This document shows, one piece after another, positions 1 through 7,187 of a stretch of 29,803 nt of DNA. A program made the translations under genes and the position numbers. The stretch comes from Bacillota bacterium. GTDB lineage: Bacteria; Bacillota; Clostridia; Christensenellales; UMGS416. The notes under the pieces are model-generated. The model searched no databases. It was given only the letters and a program-made list of their open reading frames with translations, and was not told the DNA's origin. The DNA is taken from NCBI GenBank assembly GCA_023422005.1, contig JAEZSC010000127.1, forward strand, positions 1-29,803, given 5' to 3'. Every line of letters starts with the position of its first letter. Positions within the stretch are counted from its first letter, which is position 1.

Positions 1-86
1 TGCAGCGTATGCGCCACCCGGTGGGAGAAAGTCGCCGGCGTGGGCCCAAAGATATCGGGATACCGTTTGTTTCTCATCTGGCTCAT
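1..86 (-). CDS. Putative anti-sigma factor, N-terminal fragment (runs off the window)
   Basis: Only the first 28 codons lie in the window (MSQMRNKRYPDIFGPTPATF...). The ATG overlaps the TGA stop of the ECF sigma gene in an ATGA junction, so the two are translationally coupled. This arrangement is typical of an ECF sigma factor followed by its membrane-anchored anti-sigma partner. The short motif with Pro-x-x-Phe then His-Arg-Val resembles the cytoplasmic N-terminus of clostridial anti-sigma or DUF4179-type proteins, but the fragment is too short to prove it. No membrane segment can be seen because the gene is cut by the window edge. The call rests mainly on position. Confidence 0.5.
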   Translation of the reverse strand, partial: MSQMRNKRYPDIFGPTPATFSHRVAHTL

Positions 87-616
87 GCCTGTTCCTCCGT
101 TTGCATCCGTCCGGCCAGCTTGGCCCGAGCGCGGGACAACCGGCTTTTAACCGTGCCCACAGGCACTCCCAGCGCGCGCGCCGCCTCCTCCAAAGAGAAG
201 CCCTCCACATACACGATCACGACCGCCAGGCGCAGCCTCTCCGGCAGCGCCTGTATGGCGTCACGCAGGTCCAGCGTGGTGTCGGCGTCGGTGCTCACGG
301 CGCGGTCCGCCGCCTGCAGCGGTAGCGCGCTGCGATAGCGCCGGCACAGCGTGTAGCATTCGTTGAGCACGATGCGCACCAGCCACGTGCGGAAATACTC
401 CGGCCGGCGCAGGCTGCCCACGCCCCGCCAGGCCTTGAGCAGCGCCTCCTGCACGGCGTCGGCGCAATCCTCGTCGCTGCGCAGCACCGTGCGCGACACG
501 CGGTAGAGCGTGCGCTCGCAACTGTGCACCAGACGGCCGAAGGCTTGCGCATCGCCTCGGGCAGCCAGCACAACGTCATCGTCGTGCCGGACCCTTTCGG
601 CGGTTTCCTCGGTCAT
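83..616 (-). CDS. RNA polymerase sigma factor, ECF (sigma-70) family
   Basis: This 177-aa protein has the two-domain ECF layout. A sigma-70 region 2 lies at about residues 25-90, with the acidic DEDCADAVQEALLKAWR stretch and the FRTWLVRIVLNE helix for core and -10 binding. A region 4 helix-turn-helix lies at about 118-165, with LPERLRLAVVIVYVEGFS then EEAARALGVPVGTVKSRLSRAR. There is no region 1.1 or 3. An AGGAG sequence sits 7-8 nt before the ATG at 616. The stop codon overlaps the start of the next gene (ATGA), which is probably its anti-sigma factor. It would direct RNA polymerase to a small stress or envelope regulon. The signal cannot be read from the sequence. Confidence 0.93.
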   Translation of the reverse strand: MTEETAERVRHDDDVVLAARGDAQAFGRLVHSCERTLYRVSRTVLRSDEDCADAVQEALLKAWRGVGSLRRPEYFRTWLVRIVLNECYTLCRRYRSALPLQAADRAVSTDADTTLDLRDAIQALPERLRLAVVIVYVEGFSLEEAARALGVPVGTVKSRLSRARAKLAGRMQTEEQA

Positions 617-743
617 ACGGGCTCTCCTTTTTGTCGGGATGCATCCGTCCGGACGTTAGATGGTAAAAGTTGAGAAACAGTTTCATACCCATCGAAACGA
701 TGATAAGAGGACGTACAGGCATGCCCCCCCCTGCACCGGTTCG

Positions 744-1007
744 TCAGCCTTCGTAGGCTTCTTTGAAGACCCGCAGGATGTTTTCCTTCTGCGGCACACC
801 CTCGTGCATTTTGACGCCTCCCACATAGAATGTGGGCACAAAATAATAGTCATAGCGCGCGGCCACGGCGGGTTCGCGGTTTTCGTCGATGATCTCCAGC
901 TCCACGGCCTTGTACTCGGGGTGTTCATAAAAGACCTCGTCCATCCAGCGATGGGTGTTTCTGCAATAGGGGCAGGACGCCATCGTGAACATCAGCACCT
1001 TTTTCAT
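744..1007 (-). CDS. Small thioredoxin/glutaredoxin-like protein (CPYC)
   Basis: This 87-aa protein has a single thioredoxin fold. The redox motif C12-P-Y-C15 follows the first beta strand (KKVLMFTMAS). The conserved cis-proline loop is FVPTFYVGG, with Pro58. Its length and CPYC motif match glutaredoxins and the small thioredoxin-like proteins common in anaerobes. It probably acts as a cytoplasmic thiol-disulfide reductant. A classical Trp-Cys-Gly-Pro-Cys motif is absent, so it is not a standard TrxA. AGGAGG lies 6 nt before the ATG. The gene diverges from the TetR-efflux cassette and lies 127 bp upstream of the sigma gene on the same strand. Co-transcription with the sigma gene is possible but not shown. 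Confidence 0.85.
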   Translation of the reverse strand: MKKVLMFTMASCPYCRNTHRWMDEVFYEHPEYKAVELEIIDENREPAVAARYDYYFVPTFYVGGVKMHEGVPQKENILRVFKEAYEG

Positions 1008-1037
1008 GGATTCCTCCTGTGTTAGCCGGTTTTGCTT

Positions 1038-1043
1038 ATTATA
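1038..1043 (-). promoter_or_regulatory. Consensus -10 hexamer upstream of the thioredoxin-like gene
   Basis: The minus strand reads TATAAT here, 30 nt upstream of the thioredoxin-like ATG and next to its AGGAGG site. No good -35 hexamer is visible at 16-18 nt, so this is a candidate promoter only. Confidence 0.35.
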
Positions 1044-1130
1044 CTACAAGCCCGGTGATATAAATATCCTGACGGGGGCGGCAATCTCCCGTCTGTTCAA
1101 GCTTTTTTCGAATGTTAAAGCTAACCCATA

Positions 1131-1160
1131 TTGACTGCGAAAATAACATTGCGTTAAAAT
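1131..1160 (+). promoter_or_regulatory. Promoter of the TetR-MFS cassette
   Basis: A -35 TTGACT (1131-1136) is followed after 18 nt by a -10 TAAAAT (1155-1160). The palindromic operator at 1158-1174 overlaps the -10 and the presumed start of transcription, which fits repression by the TetR protein encoded just downstream. Confidence 0.6.
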
Positions 1161-1174
1161 GAACGCAGTTCATT
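1158..1174. promoter_or_regulatory. TetR operator, copy 1 (autoregulatory)
   Basis: AATGAACGCAGTTCATT is a 17-bp near-perfect palindrome: a 7-bp arm, a 3-bp centre and a 7-bp arm. It overlaps the -10 region of the TetR gene. The outer half-sites ATGAAC/GTTCAT are the same as in the palindrome in front of the MFS gene (1749-1763), so both are most likely bound by the same TetR dimer. Confidence 0.7.
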
Positions 1175-1187
1175 AAGGGGAGCCTGG

Positions 1188-1736
1188 ATGCCTAAACTAT
1201 TGCCCGACAACATCAAGGAGCAGATCCTGTCTGCCACCCGCCGGTTGGTGATTGAACGCGGCTATAACAAGGTCACCATCCGGGACATCGCCAACGAGTG
1301 CGGGATCGCCACCGGTACCTTCTACAACTATTTCCACTCCAAGCGGGAGGTTCTCTCCGCGCTGCTCTCGGACGACTGGGACAAAATGCAGCGGTACATG
1401 CGGTCTCGCATCGTGAACACGGATCTCACGCCGATATGCCAGCTGGAGGGCATTTTTAACGATTTAAAGGCGATGATGCGCTCCATTCACCAACTGTGGG
1501 CCCTTGGGTTTCCGGATGATTTTGCGACCGAGTCCATGAACCGGATGGCGCATATAAAAAAGCAGCTGCGCGACGACCTTGCCGAAACCATCGGCAACAT
1601 CCTTCATGGCCATGTGGACCCGTCCAGCGAAGCGTTTTTGGCGGGGTTTATCGCCCGGGCATTTTTCTCGTACACCTATGAAGAGAGTTCGGATTTTTAT
1701 GATTTGAAATATGTGCTGGAGAGACTAATCGATTAA
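1188..1736 (+). CDS. TetR/AcrR family transcriptional regulator
   Basis: This 182-aa protein has a TetR_N helix-turn-helix at about residues 8-55 (ILSATRRLVIERGYNKVTIRD, then IANECGIATGTFYNYFHSKREVL). A longer helical ligand-binding domain follows, as usual for TetR-type repressors. GGGGAG lies 7 nt before the ATG. It is followed after 50 bp by the MFS efflux gene, the classic pump-plus-repressor arrangement. Near-identical palindromes sit before both genes (1158-1174 and 1749-1763), so it probably represses itself and the pump until an effector binds. The effector is unknown. Base composition of this gene and the pump looks less GC-rich than the flanking genes, which hints at acquisition by transfer. 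Confidence 0.92.
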   Translation: MPKLLPDNIKEQILSATRRLVIERGYNKVTIRDIANECGIATGTFYNYFHSKREVLSALLSDDWDKMQRYMRSRIVNTDLTPICQLEGIFNDLKAMMRSIHQLWALGFPDDFATESMNRMAHIKKQLRDDLAETIGNILHGHVDPSSEAFLAGFIARAFFSYTYEESSDFYDLKYVLERLID

Positions 1737-1748
1737 TTTTAGAATAAT

Positions 1749-1763
1749 ATGAACAATGTTCAT
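1749..1763. promoter_or_regulatory. TetR operator, copy 2, before the MFS pump
   Basis: ATGAACAATGTTCAT is a perfect 7+1+7 palindrome. It lies between the TetR stop codon and the pump's ribosome binding site, and shares its half-sites with the operator before the TetR gene. Its presence in the 50-bp gap suggests separate control of the pump. Confidence 0.65.
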
Positions 1764-1786
1764 TTTGCTTGAAGGAGGATTATCGT

Positions 1787-4576
1787 ATGGGAGACAGGTA
1801 CAAAAAACGTTTGGGTTGGGTGATGGCTGTATACTTGCTCGGTATTTTTATCGGCGCCATCGATACCGGAATACTGACACCTGCGCGAACGGTCGTGCAA
1901 CACGCACTCAACGTCGATGAAAAAACGGGCATCTGGATGATTACGGCGTTTACGCTCGCCTATGCCTGTGCAATGCCCATTCTTGGCAAGTTAGCCGACC
2001 GTATGGGTCGAAAGCGCGTCTATATGATCGCCATCGCCTTTTTCGGCACCGGATCGCTCATCTGCGGTTTGTCCAACTTTGCCCACAGTTTCACCCTACT
2101 CATTGTTGGCCGGGTGATTCAGGCCATTGGCGGCGGTGGAATCGTTCCGCTCGCCACGGCGGAGTTTGGCACCGGTTTTCCGGAAGAAAAGCGCGGCATG
2201 GCACTGGGTCTTGTCGGCGGTGTGTATGGCATTGCGAACATTTTGGGCGCTACGCTGGGCAGCGCCATCCTTGACCTCGTGGGAACGCAGAACTGGCATT
2301 GGCTGTTCTTCATCAATCTGCCCATATGCGTCTTTGTGGTTGTGGCCGGCGTCATCACGCTGCCAAAGAGCGAAAAGCGGCCCGCACAGCGTATCGATCT
2401 CCTGGGTACTTTTGTACTTGTCGCGATGATATTGTCACTGCTGTACGGTCTCAACAATCTGGACTTTTTTGACTTCAATACAACCATCGCCCAGACAAAC
2501 GTTTACCCCTTCCTTCTCGCCTTTGTGGCGCTTGCACCGCTGTTTTGGCTGGTGGAAAGGCGCGCGTCCGACCCAGTGCTCAACATCGGCTATTTTAAAA
2601 GCAGGCGGGTCGTCATCATTTTCGTTCTGGCGGTTATCGTGGGAGTGTGCTTAATGGGCATGGTGTTCGTCCCACAGTTCGCCGAGAACGCGCTGAAGGC
2701 CCGCGCCGGTTCCGGTGGGTACTATGTCACCATCCTGGGCCTCTTCGCTGGCATCGGTGCCCCCTTGAGCGGGCGCCTGGTCGATAAATTCGGCCCAAAA
2801 AAGATCCTGTTCCTGGGGTTTGGCATCTCCCTTGTGGGGGCTTTATACCTTGCGCTGTACGCTACCCTCCATGCCAGCCTTGCCAGTGTCATACTCAGTC
2901 TTGTGTTGATGGGTTCCGGTTTAGGCTTTGTGATGGGCACACCGCTCAATTACATGATGCTGGCCAATGCTCCCAAAGAGGAATCCAACTCAGCGCTCTC
3001 GGCGCTTTCACTCATGCGTTCCATCGGCACCACGGTCGGCCCCATACTTATGATCGGCTTTCTTGCGCAAGCAGGTACTGCCGCCCAGGATGACATCATG
3101 GCGCTCCTCCCTCCCGTATCCTCCATACAAATTACGGCGGATGAAGGGCTGACCGACGGCATCAAAGCTGACTTGAACGCGATTAAGGGCGACATGGCGT
3201 TAACGGACACACTCAAGGCTTCCCTCCTCAAGCAGATCGACAATTTGGAGGAGCAAAACAAATTACTCACGGCGGCGGACGAGAAGACCCGTGCGGCTTA
3301 TGCCGAGATCAAAAACGACCCCGTTTTCGCTGACAGGCTGGATGAGATGAATTTTTCCATGCCCGAGAAAATGGATACGCCGGACTTTGCGAGCATTCGC
3401 GAGAAGCTCACCCAAAACAGCGAAATGAGCGCAAGCGATATCGATGAATATCTGGAAATGCTGGACTTCCAAAACACCGGCGAGATGAGTTTTGACATGT
3501 CGGACGATGCCTCGCTGCCAGACGATGTGGTGCAGCGCCTGCAGTCCTCGGATGTCAACACCATTACCAGCGATATCGTTTATCTGGTCCAAAAGATGTT
3601 TGAGCTGCACACCCCGTCTGTAATTGAGGACATCCAGAGCGGAATCGGCGACGGCATCTCCGGCATTGGCGATGGGATTTCCGGCCTGTCCGACGCGTCC
3701 GGCGGCATTGCTACCGGTGTCAGCGGGCTCAGCAGCGCAGTCAATGGCGTCGGTACCGGCATCGGTGGCGTACAGAAGGGGCTCGACGGCATGAACAAGG
3801 GGATGGCCGGAATGAATGACGCCATCCGAGGCATGAACGAGGGCATCAAAGGCATCAGCAGCGGCATCAGCCAGATGAATCAGGCGCTGGGTGGTATCGA
3901 ATCGGGCATCGCGGGGATGAAACAAGGACTCAAAAAACTGGATGCGCAGATTGCCGCTAAACAGGCTGAGCTGGATGCTTCCATCGCCGCGGGCGACCCG
4001 CCCTCTGTATGGGGCGCGCTGCAGGGGCAGCTGACAGGGCTCAAAGCCGCGCGCAAGAGTCTGGCCGCACAACTCAAGGATGCCCAAAGCCAGAAAGCCG
4101 GCTTGAGCGCGCAGCTTAAAAAGATGAAGGACAAGCTTTCCACCACGAAAGAGTCTCTGAGCAAAACGCAGGCAGCGCAAAAGAAGCTGTCCGCATTGAT
4201 GGGCGACGTACAAAACGAGAAAGAACTGATGGTCGCCACGCAGGTTGGTTTGAAGGAGGCATCCGCCTCCATGCAGGAGATGGGCGACGCGCTGAGCCGG
4301 ATGTCGGCTGGAATGTCCGATACGCAAAGCCGTTTGACCCGCCTGCAAGCCGCCATCCCGGGTTACTTCGATGCCGCGATGTCCGACTACATACAGGTGA
4401 TCCAAGACAAGCAGGTGGAGATTGAGACCACCTTCCAGCGGGTCGTGAACCATGGGTTCACCGGTATGTACTACGCCGTTGCCATACTGTGCATCGTGGC
4501 ATGCCTGACACTGGTGTTCTACCGCCACCCCAAAAAGCAGGTTGAACCGGTGTCAGGCGTACCGCTGCAAAGGTGA
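1787..4576 (+). CDS. DHA2-type MFS drug efflux transporter with a large extracytoplasmic coiled-coil insertion
   Basis: This 929-aa protein is about twice the usual length. Residues 1-435 are an MFS core with 13 likely membrane helices. They include the loop 2-3 motif GKLADRMGRKR and a TM4 motif around GRVIQAIGGGG, as in 14-helix DHA2 (EmrB/QacA-like) proton-driven exporters. About 455 residues (roughly 435-888) are inserted before the last helix (MYYAVAILCIVACLTLVFY). The insertion holds an acidic helical region, 14 consecutive glycine-rich heptads (residues 619-716; 3641-3934) and a charged coiled coil. It resembles the extracellular part of YhgE/Pip proteins and would lie outside the membrane. 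The start at 1787 is chosen because GGAGG lies 8 nt upstream; a TTG at 1769 is in frame but has no such site. The gene is controlled by the adjacent TetR. The substrate is unknown, and the fusion is the odd feature. Confidence 0.88.
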   Translation: MGDRYKKRLGWVMAVYLLGIFIGAIDTGILTPARTVVQHALNVDEKTGIWMITAFTLAYACAMPILGKLADRMGRKRVYMIAIAFFGTGSLICGLSNFAHSFTLLIVGRVIQAIGGGGIVPLATAEFGTGFPEEKRGMALGLVGGVYGIANILGATLGSAILDLVGTQNWHWLFFINLPICVFVVVAGVITLPKSEKRPAQRIDLLGTFVLVAMILSLLYGLNNLDFFDFNTTIAQTNVYPFLLAFVALAPLFWLVERRASDPVLNIGYFKSRRVVIIFVLAVIVGVCLMGMVFVPQFAENALKARAGSGGYYVTILGLFAGIGAPLSGRLVDKFGPKKILFLGFGISLVGALYLALYATLHASLASVILSLVLMGSGLGFVMGTPLNYMMLANAPKEESNSALSALSLMRSIGTTVGPILMIGFLAQAGTAAQDDIMALLPPVSSIQITADEGLTDGIKADLNAIKGDMALTDTLKASLLKQIDNLEEQNKLLTAADEKTRAAYAEIKNDPVFADRLDEMNFSMPEKMDTPDFASIREKLTQNSEMSASDIDEYLEMLDFQNTGEMSFDMSDDASLPDDVVQRLQSSDVNTITSDIVYLVQKMFELHTPSVIEDIQSGIGDGISGIGDGISGLSDASGGIATGVSGLSSAVNGVGTGIGGVQKGLDGMNKGMAGMNDAIRGMNEGIKGISSGISQMNQALGGIESGIAGMKQGLKKLDAQIAAKQAELDASIAAGDPPSVWGALQGQLTGLKAARKSLAAQLKDAQSQKAGLSAQLKKMKDKLSTTKESLSKTQAAQKKLSALMGDVQNEKELMVATQVGLKEASASMQEMGDALSRMSAGMSDTQSRLTRLQAAIPGYFDAAMSDYIQVIQDKQVEIETTFQRVVNHGFTGMYYAVAILCIVACLTLVFYRHPKKQVEPVSGVPLQR

Positions 4577-4627
4577 CTACACCCCACCCCTGCTCTTTAA
4601 AATGATATTTCAAGTGCGTACAATTAA

Positions 4628-4657
4628 CAGAACCCTGCTCATATGAGCAGGGTTCTG
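4628..4657. terminator. Perfect 30-bp palindrome, probable bidirectional terminator
   Basis: A perfect inverted repeat (CAGAACCCTGCTCAT and its complement, 15+15, no spacer) lies between the convergent MFS and aldo/keto reductase genes. Neither side has a clear U-tract, so termination is likely from position and stem strength but not certain. Confidence 0.55.
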
Positions 4658-4711
4658 AGTTCAAGAGGCGGTGGCACTTATCCATAGGACGCTATATTTA
4701 TCTCAGATTCT

Positions 4712-5674
4712 CTAGAGAGCACCAACGATTTTGTGGGGAACATATAACTCCTCGAGATATGAAATATCCGCATCGGAAAGCTTGACCTCCATAGCGCCAA
4801 CCGCATCGTCGAAATACTTCGCCTTGGTTGCACCAACGATGGGAGCTGTCACGCCCTTTGCGAATTGCCATGCAAGAGCAATCTGCGTCATGGTTGCACC
4901 ATGCCTATCGGCAAGTTCCTTGACGCGAAGCACGATGCCATAATCGCTTTCCTCCGTGCTGTCATACTTGGAAACCGCCGTTTTGTCGGTCTGGCTGCGC
5001 TTGGTATCGGCATGCCATTCCAGCCGGGAGAGCCTGCCTGCGGCCAGGGGGCTATAAGGAGTCAGAGCCACATTCTGTTGTTTGCAGATCGGGATCAGCT
5101 CGCGCTCATCTTCGCGGTAAAGCAGGTTGTAGTGGTTTTGCATGGAGACAAACGGCGTCCAGCCATTCTTTGCGGCGGCAAGCTGCATATTGAAAAACTG
5201 GTATCCATACATGGCCGAAGCCCCCAGCGCCCGAACCTTGCCCGCCCGGACAAGGCTATCCAGCGCCTCCATGGTCTCTTCTACTGGCGTGCCGGCATCG
5301 AAGCGGTGGATGATGTAGAGATCGATGTAGTCTGTTCCCAACCGGCTCAGCGAACCATCAATTTCTCGCAGGATCGCAGGTTTTGAGAGACGGCCCTCAT
5401 TGAAGAAAACCTTCGTTGCCAATACGACTTTGTCACGTGCCACGTTGTTTCGGATGGCGCGGCCAAGATACTCCTCGCTGGTACCCGCCGAATAGACATT
5501 GGCTGTATCAAAGAAGTTGATGCCGAGATCAAGCGCATGCTTGATGAGCTCTGCACTGTCGTTGGCGTTGAGCGTCCACGCGTGCATGTTGCTTGCCGGA
5601 TCGCCATAGCTCATGCATCCCACACAAAGGCGGGACACTGTAATCTCCGTGGGTCCAAGTTGTGCATATTCCAT
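4712..5674 (-). CDS. Aldo/keto reductase
   Basis: This 320-aa protein is a (beta/alpha)8 NAD(P)H-dependent oxidoreductase of the aldo/keto reductase superfamily. The catalytic tetrad is visible as Asp56 and Tyr61 (NFFDTANVYS), Lys88 (VLATKV) and His123 (LYIIHRFD). The C-terminal cofactor segment includes APIVGATKAKY. The fold resembles the YajO/Tas-like group that reduces aldehydes and ketones. I place the start at 5674 (MEYAQLG), with GGGAGG 6-7 nt upstream; a TTG 15 nt earlier lies within that ribosome site. A promoter with a 19-bp spacer and a central dyad at 5705-5735 suggests activation by a MerR-family regulator, which is typical for aldehyde-responsive reductases. No such regulator gene is in the window. 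The physiological substrate is unknown. Confidence 0.9.
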   Translation of the reverse strand: MEYAQLGPTEITVSRLCVGCMSYGDPASNMHAWTLNANDSAELIKHALDLGINFFDTANVYSAGTSEEYLGRAIRNNVARDKVVLATKVFFNEGRLSKPAILREIDGSLSRLGTDYIDLYIIHRFDAGTPVEETMEALDSLVRAGKVRALGASAMYGYQFFNMQLAAAKNGWTPFVSMQNHYNLLYREDERELIPICKQQNVALTPYSPLAAGRLSRLEWHADTKRSQTDKTAVSKYDSTEESDYGIVLRVKELADRHGATMTQIALAWQFAKGVTAPIVGATKAKYFDDAVGAMEVKLSDADISYLEELYVPHKIVGAL

Positions 5675-5704
5675 GTTGTTCCCTCCCAATGCGATGTTGC
5701 TGTC

Positions 5705-5735
5705 AGTCTATCAGTTGGAGTTGACTCCAAGTCAA
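5705..5735 (-). promoter_or_regulatory. MerR-type promoter with dyad operator, before the aldo/keto reductase
   Basis: On the minus strand a -35 TTGACT (5730-5735) and a -10 TAGACT (5705-5710) are separated by 19 bp. A 7+2+7 palindrome, TTGGAGTTGACTCCAA on the plus strand (5715-5730), fills the spacer. An overlong spacer with a centred dyad is the hallmark of promoters activated by MerR-family proteins (SoxR, NmlR, AdhR type), which twist the DNA to correct the spacing. Confidence 0.75.
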
Positions 5736-5837
5736 TAGCTTTCCAGAAAACTATCCCCAATAGAGTCTAGAAAAAATCTTGTCACGGAATTGAGTGCTGG
5801 TGCTACGCAATATCTGTAATCGAATAGCGAGGGTGGC

Positions 5838-5879
5838 AAAAGGAGCAAGCCCGCTGATGATACAGCGGGCCTGCTCTCC
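5838..5879 (-). terminator. Rho-independent terminator after the first Gfo/Idh/MocA gene
   Basis: The minus strand forms a GC-rich stem (GAGCAGGCCCGCTG pairing with CAGCGGGCTTGCTC, one mismatch, short loop), followed directly by TTTT. It lies 50 nt after the stop of the dehydrogenase gene and separates it from the aldo/keto reductase promoter. Confidence 0.8.
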
Positions 5880-5928
5880 AAACAGTCTTCAACGAATGAC
5901 AGGTTGCGCATAGCGCTGCCGATGCGCC

Positions 5929-7029
5929 TTACTGCGGCTTTCCATCCTTAAAGTAGATCGTCTTGCCGCTCTCGCTGGAGAGGTAGATGGCCTCCAGGAT
6001 TTCGCTGACGACCAGCGCCTGCTCCGGCAGCACCATCGGCGCTCCGTTGCCCTTCACGGCCTCTATCCACTGCCACGCGTCGTATTCCACATCGTTCATG
6101 CTGCGGCCCCAGGTCCGGGGGCGGCTGTGGTTGTGGACCTTGACCTCGTTCAGGTACAGCGAGCGGTTCACCTCACCGTTGACGCGCAGGCCCTCGGAGA
6201 AATCCAGGCCGGCCTTGTCGCCGCACAGCGTGATGGATCCGAACTGGTCCTCAGCCAGGTTGAGCATCCATGCGCATTCCACGTTCATGACCATTCCATT
6301 GGTAAAGCGCACGAAGGCAAATGCCGAATCCTCCACGTCGTATTCGTCCGGCGTCCAAACACCGAAGCCCGGCTCGTTGGCGCTCAAGGGTGTCTTGCCC
6401 AGCTTCTGAAACACCTTGCCGGTTACGCTTTCCACGTCATAGTTGCCGGTCAACCACATCACGCGATCCACGCTGTGGGTAGCGATGTCGATGAGCGGGC
6501 CGCCGCCCTGGGCCTCTGCGTTCAGGAACACGCCCCAGCACGGCACGCCGCGGCGGCGCAGCGCCTGGGCGCGGGTGTAGTAGATATCGCCCAGCGCGCC
6601 CTGCTCCACCAGTTCCCGGGCTGCCATGTTGGCGGCGTCGCTGCGGCCGTTGTAGCCGATGCTCAAGAGCTTGCCTGTGCGCTTATGGGCTTCCAGCATG
6701 GCACGGGCCTGAGCGGCGGTCTTGGCCATGGGCTTTTCGCACATGACATGCTTGCCGGCTTCCATGGCGGCGATGGAAATCTCAGCATGGCTCACGTTGG
6801 GCGTGAGCACATGCACGACGGTGATGTCCTGAAGCTCCAGCAGTTGCCGGTAATCGGTGAATACTTTGGCGTCCGATGTGCCGTAGGCGTCGGCAGCTGC
6901 CTGGGCCCGCTCCGGCAGGATGTCGCAGAAGGCAGAGAGCTCCACGTCGGGGAGCTTGCTCAGCGAGGGCAGATGCTTGCCGTTGGCGATACCGCCGCAG
7001 CCGATGATGCCTACACGAATTTTATCCAT
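5929..7029 (-). CDS. Gfo/Idh/MocA family oxidoreductase (first copy)
   Basis: This 366-aa protein has an N-terminal Rossmann NAD(P) fold with the GxGGxA fingerprint (IIGCGGIANGKH, residues 8-19). The family motif EKP appears in HVMCEKPMAKT. A C-terminal alpha/beta domain carries GGGPLIDIATHSVDRVMWL, whose Asp and His belong to the catalytic site. Members oxidise or reduce sugars, inositols or glycosides with NAD(P). It is clearly paralogous to the gene at 19462-20520: both contain RRRGVPxWGVFL followed by QGGGPLIDI.TH.VD. AGGTGG lies 8 nt before the ATG. It diverges from the comB-like gene and ends at its own terminator. It is separated from the sugar cluster by about 3.6 kb, so a link to it is only suggested by similarity. 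The substrate is unknown. Confidence 0.92.
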   Translation of the reverse strand: MDKIRVGIIGCGGIANGKHLPSLSKLPDVELSAFCDILPERAQAAADAYGTSDAKVFTDYRQLLELQDITVVHVLTPNVSHAEISIAAMEAGKHVMCEKPMAKTAAQARAMLEAHKRTGKLLSIGYNGRSDAANMAARELVEQGALGDIYYTRAQALRRRGVPCWGVFLNAEAQGGGPLIDIATHSVDRVMWLTGNYDVESVTGKVFQKLGKTPLSANEPGFGVWTPDEYDVEDSAFAFVRFTNGMVMNVECAWMLNLAEDQFGSITLCGDKAGLDFSEGLRVNGEVNRSLYLNEVKVHNHSRPRTWGRSMNDVEYDAWQWIEAVKGNGAPMVLPEQALVVSEILEAIYLSSESGKTIYFKDGKPQ

Positions 7030-7123
7030 GAGAGTCCACCTTTCATGATTGATATAGGCGCAACCACTAAGCAGTTCGACGGCAAAGCGTCATTTCCTGC
7101 CGGATCCGACATAGTGTTTATTC

Positions 7124-7152
7124 TTGCATGGGTGCGCTATATATGGTATACA
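7124..7152 (+). promoter_or_regulatory. Probable promoter of the comB-like gene
   Basis: TTGCAT (7124-7129) and TATACA (7147-7152) are 17 nt apart, upstream of the start at 7188. The hexamers are only partial matches to the housekeeping consensus. Confidence 0.45.
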
Positions 7153-7187
7153 ATACGCATGCCCTCACACCGGAAAGGAAAAACCGC

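Noticed and set aside
670..692. GAAACAGTTTC motif near the first sigma gene as an ECF autoregulatory -35
   Set aside because: The nearest CGTC-like -10 element is about 24 nt away rather than 16-17, so it does not form a normal ECF promoter.
3263..4528. Open frame (421 codons) on the minus strand
   Set aside because: Antisense shadow of the coiled-coil part of the MFS gene; its His/Leu/Gln-rich content reflects the complement of glycine heptads.
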